A stretch of 64,000 nucleotides of DNA from Stackebrandtia nassauensis DSM 44728 (GCF_000024545.1 NC_013947.1:930001-994000); one strand, 5' to 3'; counted from the stretch's first letter, positions 1 through 9,022 are shown. Notes: generated by a model from the sequence alone, not told the origin. A program made the numbers and translations.

Positions 1-373
1 GTTCGCGTTCTTCGCCGCCGGGATCTCGCTGGAGGAGGACGCGATGGGCGCGTTCCTGGCCGACCGGGCCGCGCTGGCGGTGGTCGCCGGACTCGTCATC
101 GGGAAGTTCATCGGCGTGTACGGCGGTTCCCGGCTGGCGGTGTGGCTGGGCGCGGCCCGGCTGCCGTCCGGCCTGCTGTGGCGCGACATCGCCGCGGTGG
201 CGTTCCTGACCGGCTGCGGTTTCACCGTCAGCCTGCTGATGGCCGAACTGGCGTTCAGCGACCCGGCCCAGCAGGCCAACGTCAAGGCCGCGGTGCTGAT
301 CGGTTCGCTGCTGGCGGCGCTGATCGCCGCGACAGTACTGCGTATCCGGGTCAAACGACGCGCCGAAACGTGA
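1..373 (+). CDS. nhaA: Na+/H+ antiporter NhaA, C-terminal part (truncated by window edge)
   Basis: The frame is open from base 2 and encodes about 123 residues ending at the TGA at 371-373; the start lies outside the window. The segment contains the conserved NhaA C-terminal signature: a GKFIGVYGGS turn, the stretch LPSGLLWRDIAAVAFLTGCG followed by FTVSLL and an AELAF turn, and a final hydrophobic span ending in basic residues. NhaA proteins exchange Na+ for H+ across the cytoplasmic membrane for pH and sodium homeostasis. Family assignment is firm; the proton-sensing N-terminal half cannot be assessed. Confidence 0.9.
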   Translation, partial: FAFFAAGISLEEDAMGAFLADRAALAVVAGLVIGKFIGVYGGSRLAVWLGAARLPSGLLWRDIAAVAFLTGCGFTVSLLMAELAFSDPAQQANVKAAVLIGSLLAALIAATVLRIRVKRRAET

Positions 374-397
374 CGCCGATCCACTAACGTGGACATT

Positions 398-1321
398 ATG
401 GGCAGACGCAGCATCGACGAGTCCACCGTCCTGACCGACGGACCCTGGAAACACCGCTACGTCGACGCCAACGGGGTGCGCTTCCACGTCGCCGAGATGG
501 GCCACGGCCCGCTCATCCTGCTGCTGCACGGATTCCCGGAGTTCTGGTGGGCCTGGCACCGCCAGCTCCCGGCGCTGGCCGACGCCGGTTACCGGGTCGC
601 CGCGGTCGACCTGCGCGGCTACGGCGCCTCCGACAAACCGCCGCGCGGCTACGACGCCTACACGATGGCCTCCGACATCACCGGACTGATCCGCTCACTG
701 GGCGAACGCGAAGCCGTCCTGGTCGGGCACGACCTGGGCGGCATGCTCGCCTTCGCCGCCGCCGCGTTCCACCCCGGCAGCGTCCGGCGGCTGGTCATCC
801 TGTCGGCGGCCCATCCGCTGCGGCAGCGCGCCGCCCTGGCCGTCGACCCGCGCGGCCAACTGTCGGCCAGCCGACACATTCTCGCGTTCCAGCTACCCCG
901 ATTCGAACACGTCCTCACAAAGAACGACGCCGCCATGGTGGGGAACCTGATGCGGCACTGGGTCGGCCCCGACCATGCCGACGAGGCCGAGTTCGCCGAC
1001 TACCTGCGCGTGTGCCGCGACGCCATCCAGCTGCCCCAGGTGGCGTTGCGCGCCCTCACGGCGTACCGGTGGGCACTGCGATCGGCGCTGCTGCCGTCGG
1101 GACGCCGGTTCGTGAAACTGTTGCAGGAACCGATCAAGGCCCCCACGCTGCAGTTGCACGGTTCGGCCGACACCGCCGTACTGCCCCGCACCGCCCAAGG
1201 TTCCGGACGTTATGTAGCCTCCAGCTACGAGTGGCGGGTTCTGGAGGGCGTCGGTCACTTTCCCCAGCTAGAGGCCCCCGAAACCGTCACCGGCGAGATC
1301 CTGCGCTGGGCGAAGGAATAG
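398..1321 (+). CDS. alpha/beta hydrolase, epoxide-hydrolase-like
   Basis: 307 residues. HGFPE near 44-48 supplies the oxyanion hole, the nucleophile elbow is GHDLGG (Asp about 112), and GVGHFPQLEAPE near the C-terminus carries the catalytic His. An Asp nucleophile with HGFPE is typical of epoxide hydrolases and haloalkane dehalogenases; the substrate is unknown. A GTG at 389 is in frame, but it overlaps a TAACGT box at 385-390 that sits 7 nt before the ATG at 398, so I prefer the ATG and a leaderless start. The gene stands alone, 24 nt after nhaA. Confidence 0.85.
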   Translation: MGRRSIDESTVLTDGPWKHRYVDANGVRFHVAEMGHGPLILLLHGFPEFWWAWHRQLPALADAGYRVAAVDLRGYGASDKPPRGYDAYTMASDITGLIRSLGEREAVLVGHDLGGMLAFAAAAFHPGSVRRLVILSAAHPLRQRAALAVDPRGQLSASRHILAFQLPRFEHVLTKNDAAMVGNLMRHWVGPDHADEAEFADYLRVCRDAIQLPQVALRALTAYRWALRSALLPSGRRFVKLLQEPIKAPTLQLHGSADTAVLPRTAQGSGRYVASSYEWRVLEGVGHFPQLEAPETVTGEILRWAKE

Positions 1322-1391
1322 CAACCGTTTTCAGCGCTCCATAAGAGACAAATACTCCGATAGCGGTTTGGTAACACCTAGGTAATGAACC

Positions 1392-1456
1392 TTGACAACT
1401 CCACCCAAACGCGGAAGCGTCTGTTTGAAGTTGTTCACTTAATTAGGTATTGGAGG
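1392..1456 (+). promoter_or_regulatory. candidate promoter/leader and RBS of the sugar ABC operon
   Basis: The 139-base gap before the binding-protein gene is AT-rich for this genome. It contains TTGACA at 1392-1397 as a possible -35, but no convincing -10 follows at 17-19 bp, so the exact promoter is unresolved. TGGAGG at 1451-1456 is a clear ribosome binding site that fixes the GTG start at 1461. No adjacent LacI- or GntR-type regulator is present. Confidence 0.35.
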
Positions 1457-1460
1457 CACC

Positions 1461-2720
1461 GTGAAACGACGCGGTTTCGTAGCGCTGGCGGCGGCGCCCG
1501 CGCTGGCCCCGCTGCTGGCCTCGTGTGGTGGCTCGGAATCCGACGCGAAGAAGGTCGAGATCTTCAGTTGGTGGTCCGGGCCCGGCGAGAAAGAGGGCCT
1601 CGAAAAACTCATCAAGATGTACGAGGACGACAACTCCGGCGTGAAGGTCGTCAACAACGGCATCGCGGGGGGCGGCGGCAGTAAGGCCAAGGACCAGCTC
1701 GCCACCCGGTTGAAGAACCAGGACCCGCCGGACTCGTTCCAGGGCCACGCCGGAGCCGAACTCTACGACTACATCGACAACAAGGTCCTCGAGGACATCA
1801 CGAAGTTCATCAAGTCCGAGAAACTCGACGGCGTGCTGCACCCCGAGATCTTTAAGGGCGTGACGGTCGACGGCAAGACCTACTCGGTCCCGGTGAACGT
1901 GCACCGCGCGAACCTGATGTGGTACAACCCGAAGGTGCTCGAAGAGGCCAAACTGGAGCCTCCGAAGTCCTGGACCGAGCTGATCGAACAGAACAAGAAG
2001 CTCAAGAAGGACGACAAGATCACCCTCGCCGTTGGTCCGCTGTGGACGCAGATGCAGCTCATGGAGACCGTGCTGCTCGGCGAGTTGAAGGCCGAGGCGT
2101 ATACCGGTCTGTGGGACGGCAACACCGACTGGGCCTCGTCCGAAGTCATCGACGCGCTCGACCTGTTCACCAAGGTCCTGGAGGTCACCGACCTCAAGAG
2201 CGCCTCGGACGACTGGCAGCCGCAGCTGGACAAGATGATGAAGGGCACCGCGGCCTACGCGGTCATGGGCGACTGGGTGTACTCCTACCTCACCTCGTCC
2301 AAGAAGAAGGAGTACGACAAGGACTACAAGGTCGTCGTAACACCCGGTTCCGAGGGAGTCTTCGACTACCTGGCCGACTCCTTCACCCTGCCGGTCGGCG
2401 CCCCGCACAAGGCGAACGCCGAAGCCTGGCTGAAGATCTGCGGCTCCAAGGAGGGCCAGACGGTCTTCAACCAGACCAAGGGCTCGCTGCCGGCTCGCAC
2501 CGACATCGAGGAATCCGAGTTCACCGGTTACCTGGCCTGGAACTACAAGCAGTGGAAGGACGAGAAGACCACCGTGGTCGGCTCGCTCGCCCACGGCGCC
2601 GTGGTGCGTCCGACCTGGATGACCGAGATCGAGACCCTCCTGGGTTCCTTTGTCGACGACGGCGACTCCAAGAAGTTCGCCGACAAGATGATGTCGACCT
2701 ACGAGAAGACCAAGAAATAG
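1461..2720 (+). CDS. ABC sugar transporter, extracellular solute-binding lipoprotein
   Basis: 419 residues. The N-terminus MKRRGF is followed by a hydrophobic segment and the lipobox LLASC (Cys22), so the mature protein should be lipid-anchored outside the membrane. The mature domain is a family 1 solute-binding protein: FSWWSGPGEKEGL, an AGGGG loop, PPDSFQGHAGAEL and YSVPVNVHRANLMWYN resemble the glucose/mannose-binding subgroup, which suggests a monosaccharide ligand (inference). The GTG start has TGGAGG upstream. It heads an operon with two permease genes; no ATPase gene is adjacent, so a shared MsiK-type ATPase encoded elsewhere is likely. Confidence 0.9.
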   Translation: MKRRGFVALAAAPALAPLLASCGGSESDAKKVEIFSWWSGPGEKEGLEKLIKMYEDDNSGVKVVNNGIAGGGGSKAKDQLATRLKNQDPPDSFQGHAGAELYDYIDNKVLEDITKFIKSEKLDGVLHPEIFKGVTVDGKTYSVPVNVHRANLMWYNPKVLEEAKLEPPKSWTELIEQNKKLKKDDKITLAVGPLWTQMQLMETVLLGELKAEAYTGLWDGNTDWASSEVIDALDLFTKVLEVTDLKSASDDWQPQLDKMMKGTAAYAVMGDWVYSYLTSSKKKEYDKDYKVVVTPGSEGVFDYLADSFTLPVGAPHKANAEAWLKICGSKEGQTVFNQTKGSLPARTDIEESEFTGYLAWNYKQWKDEKTTVVGSLAHGAVVRPTWMTEIETLLGSFVDDGDSKKFADKMMSTYEKTKK

Positions 2721-2731
2721 CCTCAACCAGC

Positions 2732-2761
2732 GGTGGTGGCTGGCAACGGTCAGCCACCACC
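2732..2761 (+). terminator. intra-operon stem-loop between binding protein and permease genes
   Basis: GGTGGTGGCTG (2732-2742) and CAGCCACCACC (2751-2761) form a perfect 11-bp stem with the 8-nt loop GCAACGGT. No T-tract follows. It begins 11 nt after the binding-protein stop. In sugar ABC operons such hairpins commonly protect the 3' end of, or partly terminate, the binding-protein transcript, giving more binding protein than permease; that role here is inference. Confidence 0.7.
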
Positions 2762-2785
2762 ACTGTGGAGAAGAGTGGGAAACAC

Positions 2786-3673
2786 GTGCGCCGTATACGC
2801 AAATGGGGACCGGGGCTGCTGCTCATATCACCGTCCCTTGTGCTGCTGGCGGTCTTCGTCTACGGGTTCCTGGGTTGGAACTTCCAGATCTCGCTGACCG
2901 ACTGGCAAAGCCTCATGCCCGTCTACTCGACCACGGGCTTCGACAACTACTCCAACCTCGTCGCCGACGACACCTGGTGGCGCGACGTCAACCACCTGGT
3001 CATCTACACGGTGGTGTTCGTCGTCGGCGCCCTCATCGTCGGCTTCGTGCTGGCGCTGCTCATGGAGAAGGGCGTGTGGGGCGAGGGCGTCCTCAAGAGC
3101 GTCTACCTGTTCCCGATGGCCATGTCCTTCATCGCCACCGCGATCGTGTGGCGCTGGCTGATGGACAACGGCACCGGTGACAACACCGCGGGCCTCAACA
3201 AACTCCTGGGCTCCGTCGGACTGAGCTTCCTCAAGGGAGACTGGCACAAGTCCGATTCGGAGTTCGCCATCGCGGCGGTGGCCATCCCGGCGGGCTGGGC
3301 GCTGTCGGGCTACATCATGGCCCTGTTCCTGGCCGGAATGCGCGGCGTCCCCGACGAACTGCGCGAAGCCGCCCGCGTCGACGGCGCCACCGAACGCCAG
3401 GTCTTCTGGCACGTGGTCCGCCCACTCCTGTGGCCCGCGACCATGAGCGCCACCGTCATCCTGGTCCACATCTCGATGAAGACCTTCGACCTGCTCTACG
3501 CGATCAACCCCAAGGACGCCAGCATCGAGACCCCCGCGCTGTACATGTACCGCAGCATGGGCGGCTACCTCTACGCCCGTGGCGCCACCATCGCCACCAT
3601 CCTGGTGATCGCCATGGCCGTCATCATCGTCCCCTACATCTGGTACACCATGCGATCGGAGCGCCGTTCGTGA
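2786..3673 (+). CDS. ABC sugar transporter permease (MalF/UgpA-type)
   Basis: 295 residues from the GTG at 2786, which has a GAGAAGAG stretch upstream; an in-frame GTG at 2765 would add seven residues but overlaps the hairpin region and lacks an RBS. It is a six-span inner-membrane permease: an N-terminal span near LLLISPSLVLLAVFVYGF, then VVFVVGALIVGFVLALLM. The cytoplasmic EAA loop EAARVDGATERQVFWHVVRP contacts the ATPase. The stop overlaps the next permease start (GTGA). Confidence 0.9.
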   Translation: MRRIRKWGPGLLLISPSLVLLAVFVYGFLGWNFQISLTDWQSLMPVYSTTGFDNYSNLVADDTWWRDVNHLVIYTVVFVVGALIVGFVLALLMEKGVWGEGVLKSVYLFPMAMSFIATAIVWRWLMDNGTGDNTAGLNKLLGSVGLSFLKGDWHKSDSEFAIAAVAIPAGWALSGYIMALFLAGMRGVPDELREAARVDGATERQVFWHVVRPLLWPATMSATVILVHISMKTFDLLYAINPKDASIETPALYMYRSMGGYLYARGATIATILVIAMAVIIVPYIWYTMRSERRS

Positions 3674-4545
3674 CCGTCAAGAAGACCAAGGGGCTCAACC
3701 AAGGCTCCACCGGGATGCGCGTCTTCCGCTACGCGGTACTGCTGATCTTCGTGCTGCTGTTCCTGATGCCGATCTACGTCGTCGTGGTGACCTCCCTGAA
3801 GGCCCCCGACGAGGTCAGCGTCCCCGGCATGTGGGAACTCCCCACCTCCCTGTCCTTCGCCAACTTCGGCGACGCCCTGGGCAAACCCGAGATCTACAAC
3901 GGCCTCGTCAACAGCGTCATCGTGGCCCTGATCTCCAGTGTGGTCTCCTCACTCATGGGCGCCTCCAACGGTTTCGTGCTGTCGAAGTGGCGGTTCCCGG
4001 GCGCGAACGTCGTCTTCTCACTGATGCTGTTCGGGATGTTCATCCCGTACCAGGCGGTGCTGATCCCGATGACCCAGTTCATGACCAACACGGGTCTGAT
4101 GGGCGGCGGCGAACCCACCGGCGGCCTGGCCGCCCTCATCATCGCCCACATCGTCTACGGCCTCCCGATCACAACCCTGATCTTCCGGGGCTACTACGCG
4201 GGCGTACCGGACACGATCTTCGAATCGGCCCGGGTCGACGGCGCCGGAATGCTGCGCTCCTTCTGGAGCATCGGCCTCCCGCTAGCCCTACCCGCCTTCG
4301 CGGTCAGCATCATCTGGCAGTTCACCTCGGCCTGGAACGACTTCCTGTTCGGCGTCGTCATGACCACCAACAACACCTCCTGGCCGGTCACCATCGGGCT
4401 CAACAACATCGCGGGCGCCCAAACCGTCCCCTTCGGAGAGACGATGGCCGCCGCCCTGATAGCCAGCCTGCCGACCCTGCTGGTCTACATCATCCTGGGC
4501 CGCTTCTTCATGCGCGGCCTGATGGCAGGAGCGCTGAAGGGCTAG
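3670..4545 (+). CDS. ABC sugar transporter permease (MalG/UgpE-type)
   Basis: 291 residues from the GTG at 3670, which overlaps the TGA of the preceding permease by 4 nt, implying translational coupling. About six membrane spans are visible. The EAA loop is ESARVDGAGMLRSFWSIGLP, and the C-terminus (GRFFMRGLMAGALKG) is typical of MalG-type subunits. With the upstream permease it should form the heterodimeric channel for the lipoprotein at 1461. The next gene is convergent, 7 nt away. Confidence 0.9.
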   Translation: MTVKKTKGLNQGSTGMRVFRYAVLLIFVLLFLMPIYVVVVTSLKAPDEVSVPGMWELPTSLSFANFGDALGKPEIYNGLVNSVIVALISSVVSSLMGASNGFVLSKWRFPGANVVFSLMLFGMFIPYQAVLIPMTQFMTNTGLMGGGEPTGGLAALIIAHIVYGLPITTLIFRGYYAGVPDTIFESARVDGAGMLRSFWSIGLPLALPAFAVSIIWQFTSAWNDFLFGVVMTTNNTSWPVTIGLNNIAGAQTVPFGETMAAALIASLPTLLVYIILGRFFMRGLMAGALKG

Positions 4546-4552
4546 TCGACGG

Positions 4553-5284
4553 TCAGTGGCTCAGCTGGTCGCCGAGCCACTGACCGAAGCTCCGCTTACC
4601 CCGCACCCAGCCGCGCCAAGTGGGCCGGGCCTCCATGAGGGAGCGCAGGTACTCGATGACGTTCGCGGCGGAAGGCTGCGAGCACTTCGACAGCGCCAGG
4701 ATCAACTGGTCTAGGTCCCGGTCGATCTTGCGGATCGACGGACCGTGGAAGGCCAGGCTGTCACCCAAGTTCACGGACGTCGGCCGCGGCTTGTCCCACA
4801 GCGGCAGGCCGATGATCTCGCCGTCGGTGTCGACGGCGATGAGTTCGCACTTCTGGCGGGCGGGCGACCCCGTGTTGAAGGTTTGGAGCTCGAAGTCCGC
4901 GTCGGCGAGCCGGATGGTTCGCACCCGACCGGACAGGTAATGAACCTCGATCGTGTCGCCGACGATCAGCTCCTGAACGCGCGTAGTGGTGGCAGCCAGG
5001 CGCTTCGCGTCCTGGAAACCACGGCGAGACAACAGCAGCAGGTACCCGGCCACCACCGTCAGTGCGATCGCTCCGGCCAGCAGTGCGGCGCGTCCCTGCC
5101 AGGGAATGGACAGCCCTGGCGAGGCGGCCGTGATGACTCCCAGCGCGGCCGCGCCGCCGACGGCCGCCGCGGCGTAGGCGAAACCGGTTCCCCGGCCGTG
5201 ATCGGTCCAGGCGTTCTCCAGCGCGCTGGGGCCCAGCACGGTGAGGGGAACCGGATCTTCGTCGGCGTTCGGCATGGCGGGCAT
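4553..5284 (-). CDS. hypothetical membrane protein with C-terminal cytoplasmic domain
   Basis: 243 residues; family not recognised. Two hydrophobic segments lie near residues 33-55 and 67-85 (ALLAGAIALTVVAGYLLLL). A soluble domain of about 150 residues follows, with a beta-rich stretch (VGDTIEVHYLSGRVRTIRL) and a helical C-terminus. A second in-frame ATG lies three codons downstream (5275), so the start is uncertain. It converges on the sugar permease operon and ends 7 nt from it, with no visible functional link. Confidence 0.65.
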   Translation of the reverse strand: MPAMPNADEDPVPLTVLGPSALENAWTDHGRGTGFAYAAAAVGGAAALGVITAASPGLSIPWQGRAALLAGAIALTVVAGYLLLLSRRGFQDAKRLAATTTRVQELIVGDTIEVHYLSGRVRTIRLADADFELQTFNTGSPARQKCELIAVDTDGEIIGLPLWDKPRPTSVNLGDSLAFHGPSIRKIDRDLDQLILALSKCSQPSAANVIEYLRSLMEARPTWRGWVRGKRSFGQWLGDQLSH

Positions 5285-5329
5285 GGTATTCGGCGGCTGC
5301 CAGCTGTCCGGGAGCCGCGATCGCGCGGA

Positions 5330-6277
5330 TCAGTCGACGGTGAGGATGATCTTGCCGTGGACGTCCTTGGAGCGCAGTAGGCGGTGGGCTTCGGCGGCTT
5401 GGGCCAGGGGGAGGGTTCGGCCGACGTGGATGTTGAAGCCGTGGTCGGTGACGAGGCGGGAGAGGGCCTGCATTCCGGCCAGGTCCGGTTCGACGAGCAT
5501 GAAGCCGGTGGTGGTGATGTCGCGGGCCGTCGCTTCCGGGTGCTTGGCGTCGTGGTTGTCGACCTGTAGTTCGACGTAGCGGCCGCCGTCGCGGATGACC
5601 GAGATCGTGCGGGTGGCGTAGTCGCCGCCCAGGGGGCTGAGGGCGACGTCGACGTTGTTGACGATGTCGGTGAAGTCCGTGGTGGTGTAGTCGATGAGCT
5701 GGTCGGCTCCCAGGTCGCGGAGGAAGTCGTGGCGGGCGGCGCGGGCGGTGCCGATGACGGTGGCGCCCAGGTGTTTGGCGATCTGGATGACCGCCTGGCC
5801 GATGGCTCCGGCGGCGGCGTGGACCAGGACGGTTTCTCCGGCGCGCAGGTTGGCGGTGTCGACCAGGGCCTGCCAGGCGGTGAGGCCGACGAGGGGGATG
5901 GCGGCGGCTTCGGTGTGGGTGAGGCCCTTGGGTTTGTGGTCGAGGTGGCGGGCCGGGGAGGTGAGGTATTCGGCGTGGGCCGCGGCGATGTGCGGGAAGC
6001 GGGGCATGCCGTAGACCTCGTCGCCGACGCGGAATCGGGTGACGCCGATGCCGACCTCTTCGACGACGCCGGAGACGTCCCAGCCGAGGATGAAGGGTGG
6101 TTTGCCGATGTAGAGGCCGGTCTCGCGGGCGGCCGGGTCCACGGGGTTGACTCCGGCGGCGTGCACCCGGACGAGGACTTCGCCGTAGCCGGGTTCGGGG
6201 CGGGTGGTCTCGATGAGGCGCAGTACTTCCGGGCCGCCGAGTTCGTTTTGGCTGATGGCGCGCATGGTCTTGGGCAT
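5330..6277 (-). CDS. zinc-independent medium-chain oxidoreductase, quinone-oxidoreductase-like
   Basis: 315 residues of the MDR superfamily. The N-terminal GroES-like domain has GGPEVL, VRVHAAGVNPVD and GWDVSGVVEEVG; the Rossmann domain has VLVHAAAGAIGQAVIQIAKHLGA for NADPH. The zinc-ligand Cys and structural Cys cluster of alcohol dehydrogenases are missing, so it belongs with the NADPH:quinone reductase/enoyl reductase branch. The C-terminal LRSKDVHGKIILTV is typical. The substrate cannot be predicted. A TACTGT box lies 7 nt before the ATG, suggesting a leaderless transcript. Confidence 0.85.
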   Translation of the reverse strand: MPKTMRAISQNELGGPEVLRLIETTRPEPGYGEVLVRVHAAGVNPVDPAARETGLYIGKPPFILGWDVSGVVEEVGIGVTRFRVGDEVYGMPRFPHIAAAHAEYLTSPARHLDHKPKGLTHTEAAAIPLVGLTAWQALVDTANLRAGETVLVHAAAGAIGQAVIQIAKHLGATVIGTARAARHDFLRDLGADQLIDYTTTDFTDIVNNVDVALSPLGGDYATRTISVIRDGGRYVELQVDNHDAKHPEATARDITTTGFMLVEPDLAGMQALSRLVTDHGFNIHVGRTLPLAQAAEAHRLLRSKDVHGKIILTVD

Positions 6278-6284
6278 GGATCAG

Positions 6285-6290
6285 ACAGTA
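6285..6290 (-). promoter_or_regulatory. -10 box of the quinone-oxidoreductase-like gene
   Basis: On the minus strand TACTGT lies 7 nt upstream of the ATG at 6277, the spacing expected when transcription starts at the start codon. No ribosome binding site is seen. Assignment rests on the same arrangement at many other starts in this window. Confidence 0.45.
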
Positions 6291-6378
6291 ATGGGGGATG
6301 GGGGCGGCGGCCAGTGGCCTAAACGTCAATGTGCGCGCAGTTTCGGCCAAGGGTGCGGCTAGCACATCGGCCGGGGGT

Positions 6379-6999
6379 TCAGGACGGGGGTTCGGACTGG
6401 GCCGTCAGGACGCGGGCGCGCAGGTCGGTCCAGAAGGTGGTGAAGTTCTCGGTGTTGTCGCGGATGAGCTGCTGGAACTCGCGGACGAACGTCGCTTCCG
6501 CCTCCAGCTGGCCGAGGCGGTATTCGTGTTCGATGTGGAAAAGCCTGTGGATGGACGGGTCGTCGTCGACGTGTTCGTGGATGCGCGCGATTTGGGCGGC
6601 CAGGGCTGTCGCGCGTTCGGTGAGGAGTTCGTCGACCTCCTCGGGGGCCAGTGCCGCGACCAGGGACAGGACGCCCTCGAACATGCGGTGTTCCTTGGCG
6701 GGCGTGGCGATCTGGGTGCGCATGCGGTCGCGCAGTTCGGCGCGGCCGGAGTCGGTGAGGCGGTAGACCGTCCGTTCCGGGCGCTGGCCGTCGCGGACGG
6801 TCTCGAAGGCCTCGATGTGGCCGTCGCGGCGCAGCTGGTCGATGACCATGTACAGCGAGGCGTGTTTGTAGTCGATGCTCTCCTGGCCGTTGCGTTCGCG
6901 CACCACCTTGCCCAGTTCGTAGGGGTGGCGGGGTTTCTCCATCAGGTAGGCGAGCACGGCCAGCGACAGCTGGTAGCTGGCCGCACTTCGCCTGGCCAT
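6379..6999 (-). CDS. PadR-family transcriptional regulator
   Basis: 206 residues. The N-terminal winged helix-turn-helix (about 8-80) has the PadR pattern: LAVLAYLMEKPRHPYEL, ASLYMVIDQLRRDGHI, and the wing ERTVYRLTDSGRAEL. A helical C-terminal domain (about 90-200) should mediate dimerisation. A TTG at 7011 is in frame, but GGGAGA five bases before the ATG at 6999 supports the ATG. It is the second gene of an operon behind the membrane-reductase fusion and probably represses it through the palindrome at 9023-9040. Confidence 0.88.
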   Translation of the reverse strand: MARRSAASYQLSLAVLAYLMEKPRHPYELGKVVRERNGQESIDYKHASLYMVIDQLRRDGHIEAFETVRDGQRPERTVYRLTDSGRAELRDRMRTQIATPAKEHRMFEGVLSLVAALAPEEVDELLTERATALAAQIARIHEHVDDDPSIHRLFHIEHEYRLGQLEAEATFVREFQQLIRDNTENFTTFWTDLRARVLTAQSEPPS

Positions 7000-7014
7000 G
7001 ACTTCTCCCAAAGC

Positions 7015-8988
7015 TCACACGTCGAGGACGATCCGCGCGCCCCGGGCGCGGGAGACACAAGGGTAGATCACGTCGACGCGGTCCCGCTCGTGCGGTTGCA
7101 GCACGTCGTCGCGGTGCTCGGGGACGCCGTCGAGGACCCGGGTGCGGCAGCTGCCGCAGATCCCGTCCTCACAGGACAGATCGATGGCGGGGTTGACGCG
7201 CTGGATCGCAGTCAGCAGCGTTTCGTGTTCGGCGACCTCGACGGTGGCGTCGCTGTCGGCCAGCTCGGCGGTGAAGGCCGTGTTGGGGGCGGTTTCGCGT
7301 TGGCTGGCGGCGAAGCGTTCCAGGTGCAGGCTGCCGTGGGGGCGGTGGGCGGCCACGGCGAGTTCGACCGCGTTGAGCATGGTCTCGGGGCCGCAGCTGT
7401 AGACGGCGACCGACTCCGACGTGTCGCGCAGCAGCGCGGTGAGGTCGGGGCGGGCGTGGGTGTCGGCGGGCAGCAGCCGGACGCGGGAGCCGAAGCGGGT
7501 GGCCAGTTCGGAGGCGAAGGCCATACGGGACAGTGACGCTCCACGGTAGACGAGCTTCCAGTCGGCTCGTGCGGCGTCGAGGTGTTCGATCATGGGCAGG
7601 AACGGGACGATGCCGATGCCGCCCGCGACGAACAGGTAGGACGACGCGTCGGTGAGCGGGAAGTTGTTGCGGGGGCCGCGAAGTCGCAGCGCGGAGCCCC
7701 GGCGGAGGTCGTGGATCTCTATGGAACCGCCCCGGCCGTCGGGCTCGCGCAGTACCGCGACGTGGTAGGTGTCCTGTTGGGACGGATCGCCGTACAGTGA
7801 GTACTGGCGGACCTTGCCGGACGGGAGCACGAGGTCGATGTGGGCGCCGGGGGCCCAGTGCGGCAGTGGTGAGCCGTCGGCGGCGCGCAGGGTCACGGCG
7901 GCGGTGTCGTCGGCGATGAGACGGGTGTCGGCCACGACGGCGGCGAGCTCGGTCGCGGGAACGCTTGCGGCCGTGGGCAAGTCACTCGCCGTCGCGGGAA
8001 CGCTCGCGGCCGTAGGTGAGGCGTTCGGCGTCGTGGGAACGCTTGTGGCCGTTGGTGAGGCGCTCGCCGCGGAAGCCGCCGCCGTTGTCGCGGCTGGTGC
8101 CGTCGCCGCGACGGGGACGGTTCGGGCCGCCGCGCGGCGCTGGCGGGCCTGCTCCAGTTGGCGGCGGCCCCGACGGGTGCGGCCGCCGGGTTTGTACAGC
8201 GACAGCAGCATCGCGGCCGCCAGGCTCAGCGTCGAGACCCCGAAGCTCCAGAACACCGCTTCGGCGGCGCCGTCGATCTGGGAGACCGTGCCGCCGGTCT
8301 CGGCGAGCCGGGTCGCCTGGGCGGCGGCGCTTTCCAGCATCGGGTGCATGTAACCGAAGGCGCCGAACAGGATCACCAGCGGAATGAAGAACTTGATCGC
8401 CACCCACCAGTAGCGCATCAGCCCCCAGGCCGTGGTCAGGCCGAGCGCGATGCCCGCCAGCGAGGCCGCGAAGTTCGCGTTGGGGAGCAGCGTCATGTCG
8501 AACACGACCAGGAGTTCGTAGGACACCCTCGCCGCCTCGATGCCCGTTGTGGTCATCGCGATGACCGACACGAGCACGAACGTGACACCGACGCCCAGCC
8601 AGATCGCCGAGGTGATCACATGCGTCGCCAGCAAGGCTTTGCGGGCTCGTGGCCCGATCTGGCCCGCGAGCAGGGCCAGGGCCGGTATCGACACCCAGGT
8701 GCTGAACATCGCGAGGATGTCGCCGATGACGAAGGCGTTGACCATCGTCACCAGCGCCTGGCCCCACGCGAGGGTCAGGATGACGGCGCGGGGGGTGCGC
8801 GGGCGCCAGGTGGCCAGGACCGCGACCACGGCGGTGAGGGCGGCGGTCGCGTACCAGGCGGGTACCCGGGCGTCGGGGAACGTCGGCGGGAACAGTGGCG
8901 GCAGTTGCGAAAGCAGCAGTGCCAGTCCGGTGTAGACGAATTGGATGACGCGGGCGGCGCGACTGTGGCCGCCGGACGGCGTTGGCAT
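7015..8988 (-). CDS. membrane domain fused to phthalate-dioxygenase-reductase-type module
   Basis: 657 residues in four parts. Residues 1-270 are an integral membrane domain with roughly seven or eight spans; HVITSAIWLGVG and the His/Trp-containing helices recall DUF2269/CopD-like domains only weakly. Residues about 275-345 are an Ala/Thr/Pro linker with an imperfect TAASVPAT repeat. Residues about 347-560 are a flavin/NAD(P)H reductase (QYSLYGD flavin motif, GGIGIVPFLPM nucleotide motif). Residues about 570-657 are a plant-type 2Fe-2S ferredoxin with CEDGICGSC and a distal YPC. The layout implies transfer of NAD(P)H electrons through flavin and 2Fe-2S to a membrane-bound partner (inference). 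The PadR gene follows directly. Confidence 0.82.
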   Translation of the reverse strand: MPTPSGGHSRAARVIQFVYTGLALLLSQLPPLFPPTFPDARVPAWYATAALTAVVAVLATWRPRTPRAVILTLAWGQALVTMVNAFVIGDILAMFSTWVSIPALALLAGQIGPRARKALLATHVITSAIWLGVGVTFVLVSVIAMTTTGIEAARVSYELLVVFDMTLLPNANFAASLAGIALGLTTAWGLMRYWWVAIKFFIPLVILFGAFGYMHPMLESAAAQATRLAETGGTVSQIDGAAEAVFWSFGVSTLSLAAAMLLSLYKPGGRTRRGRRQLEQARQRRAAARTVPVAATAPAATTAAASAASASPTATSVPTTPNASPTAASVPATASDLPTAASVPATELAAVVADTRLIADDTAAVTLRAADGSPLPHWAPGAHIDLVLPSGKVRQYSLYGDPSQQDTYHVAVLREPDGRGGSIEIHDLRRGSALRLRGPRNNFPLTDASSYLFVAGGIGIVPFLPMIEHLDAARADWKLVYRGASLSRMAFASELATRFGSRVRLLPADTHARPDLTALLRDTSESVAVYSCGPETMLNAVELAVAAHRPHGSLHLERFAASQRETAPNTAFTAELADSDATVEVAEHETLLTAIQRVNPAIDLSCEDGICGSCRTRVLDGVPEHRDDVLQPHERDRVDVIYPCVSRARGARIVLDV

Positions 8989-9022
8989 TCTCGTGGCTCC
9001 TCAGACAATGAGTCGAACTCGA

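Noticed and set aside
389-397. GTG at 389 as start of the alpha/beta hydrolase
   Set aside because: It overlaps the TAACGT box that best explains the ATG at 398.
1392-1420. Complete sigma-70 promoter from TTGACA at 1392
   Set aside because: No -10 hexamer at a workable distance; only a -35 candidate is reported.
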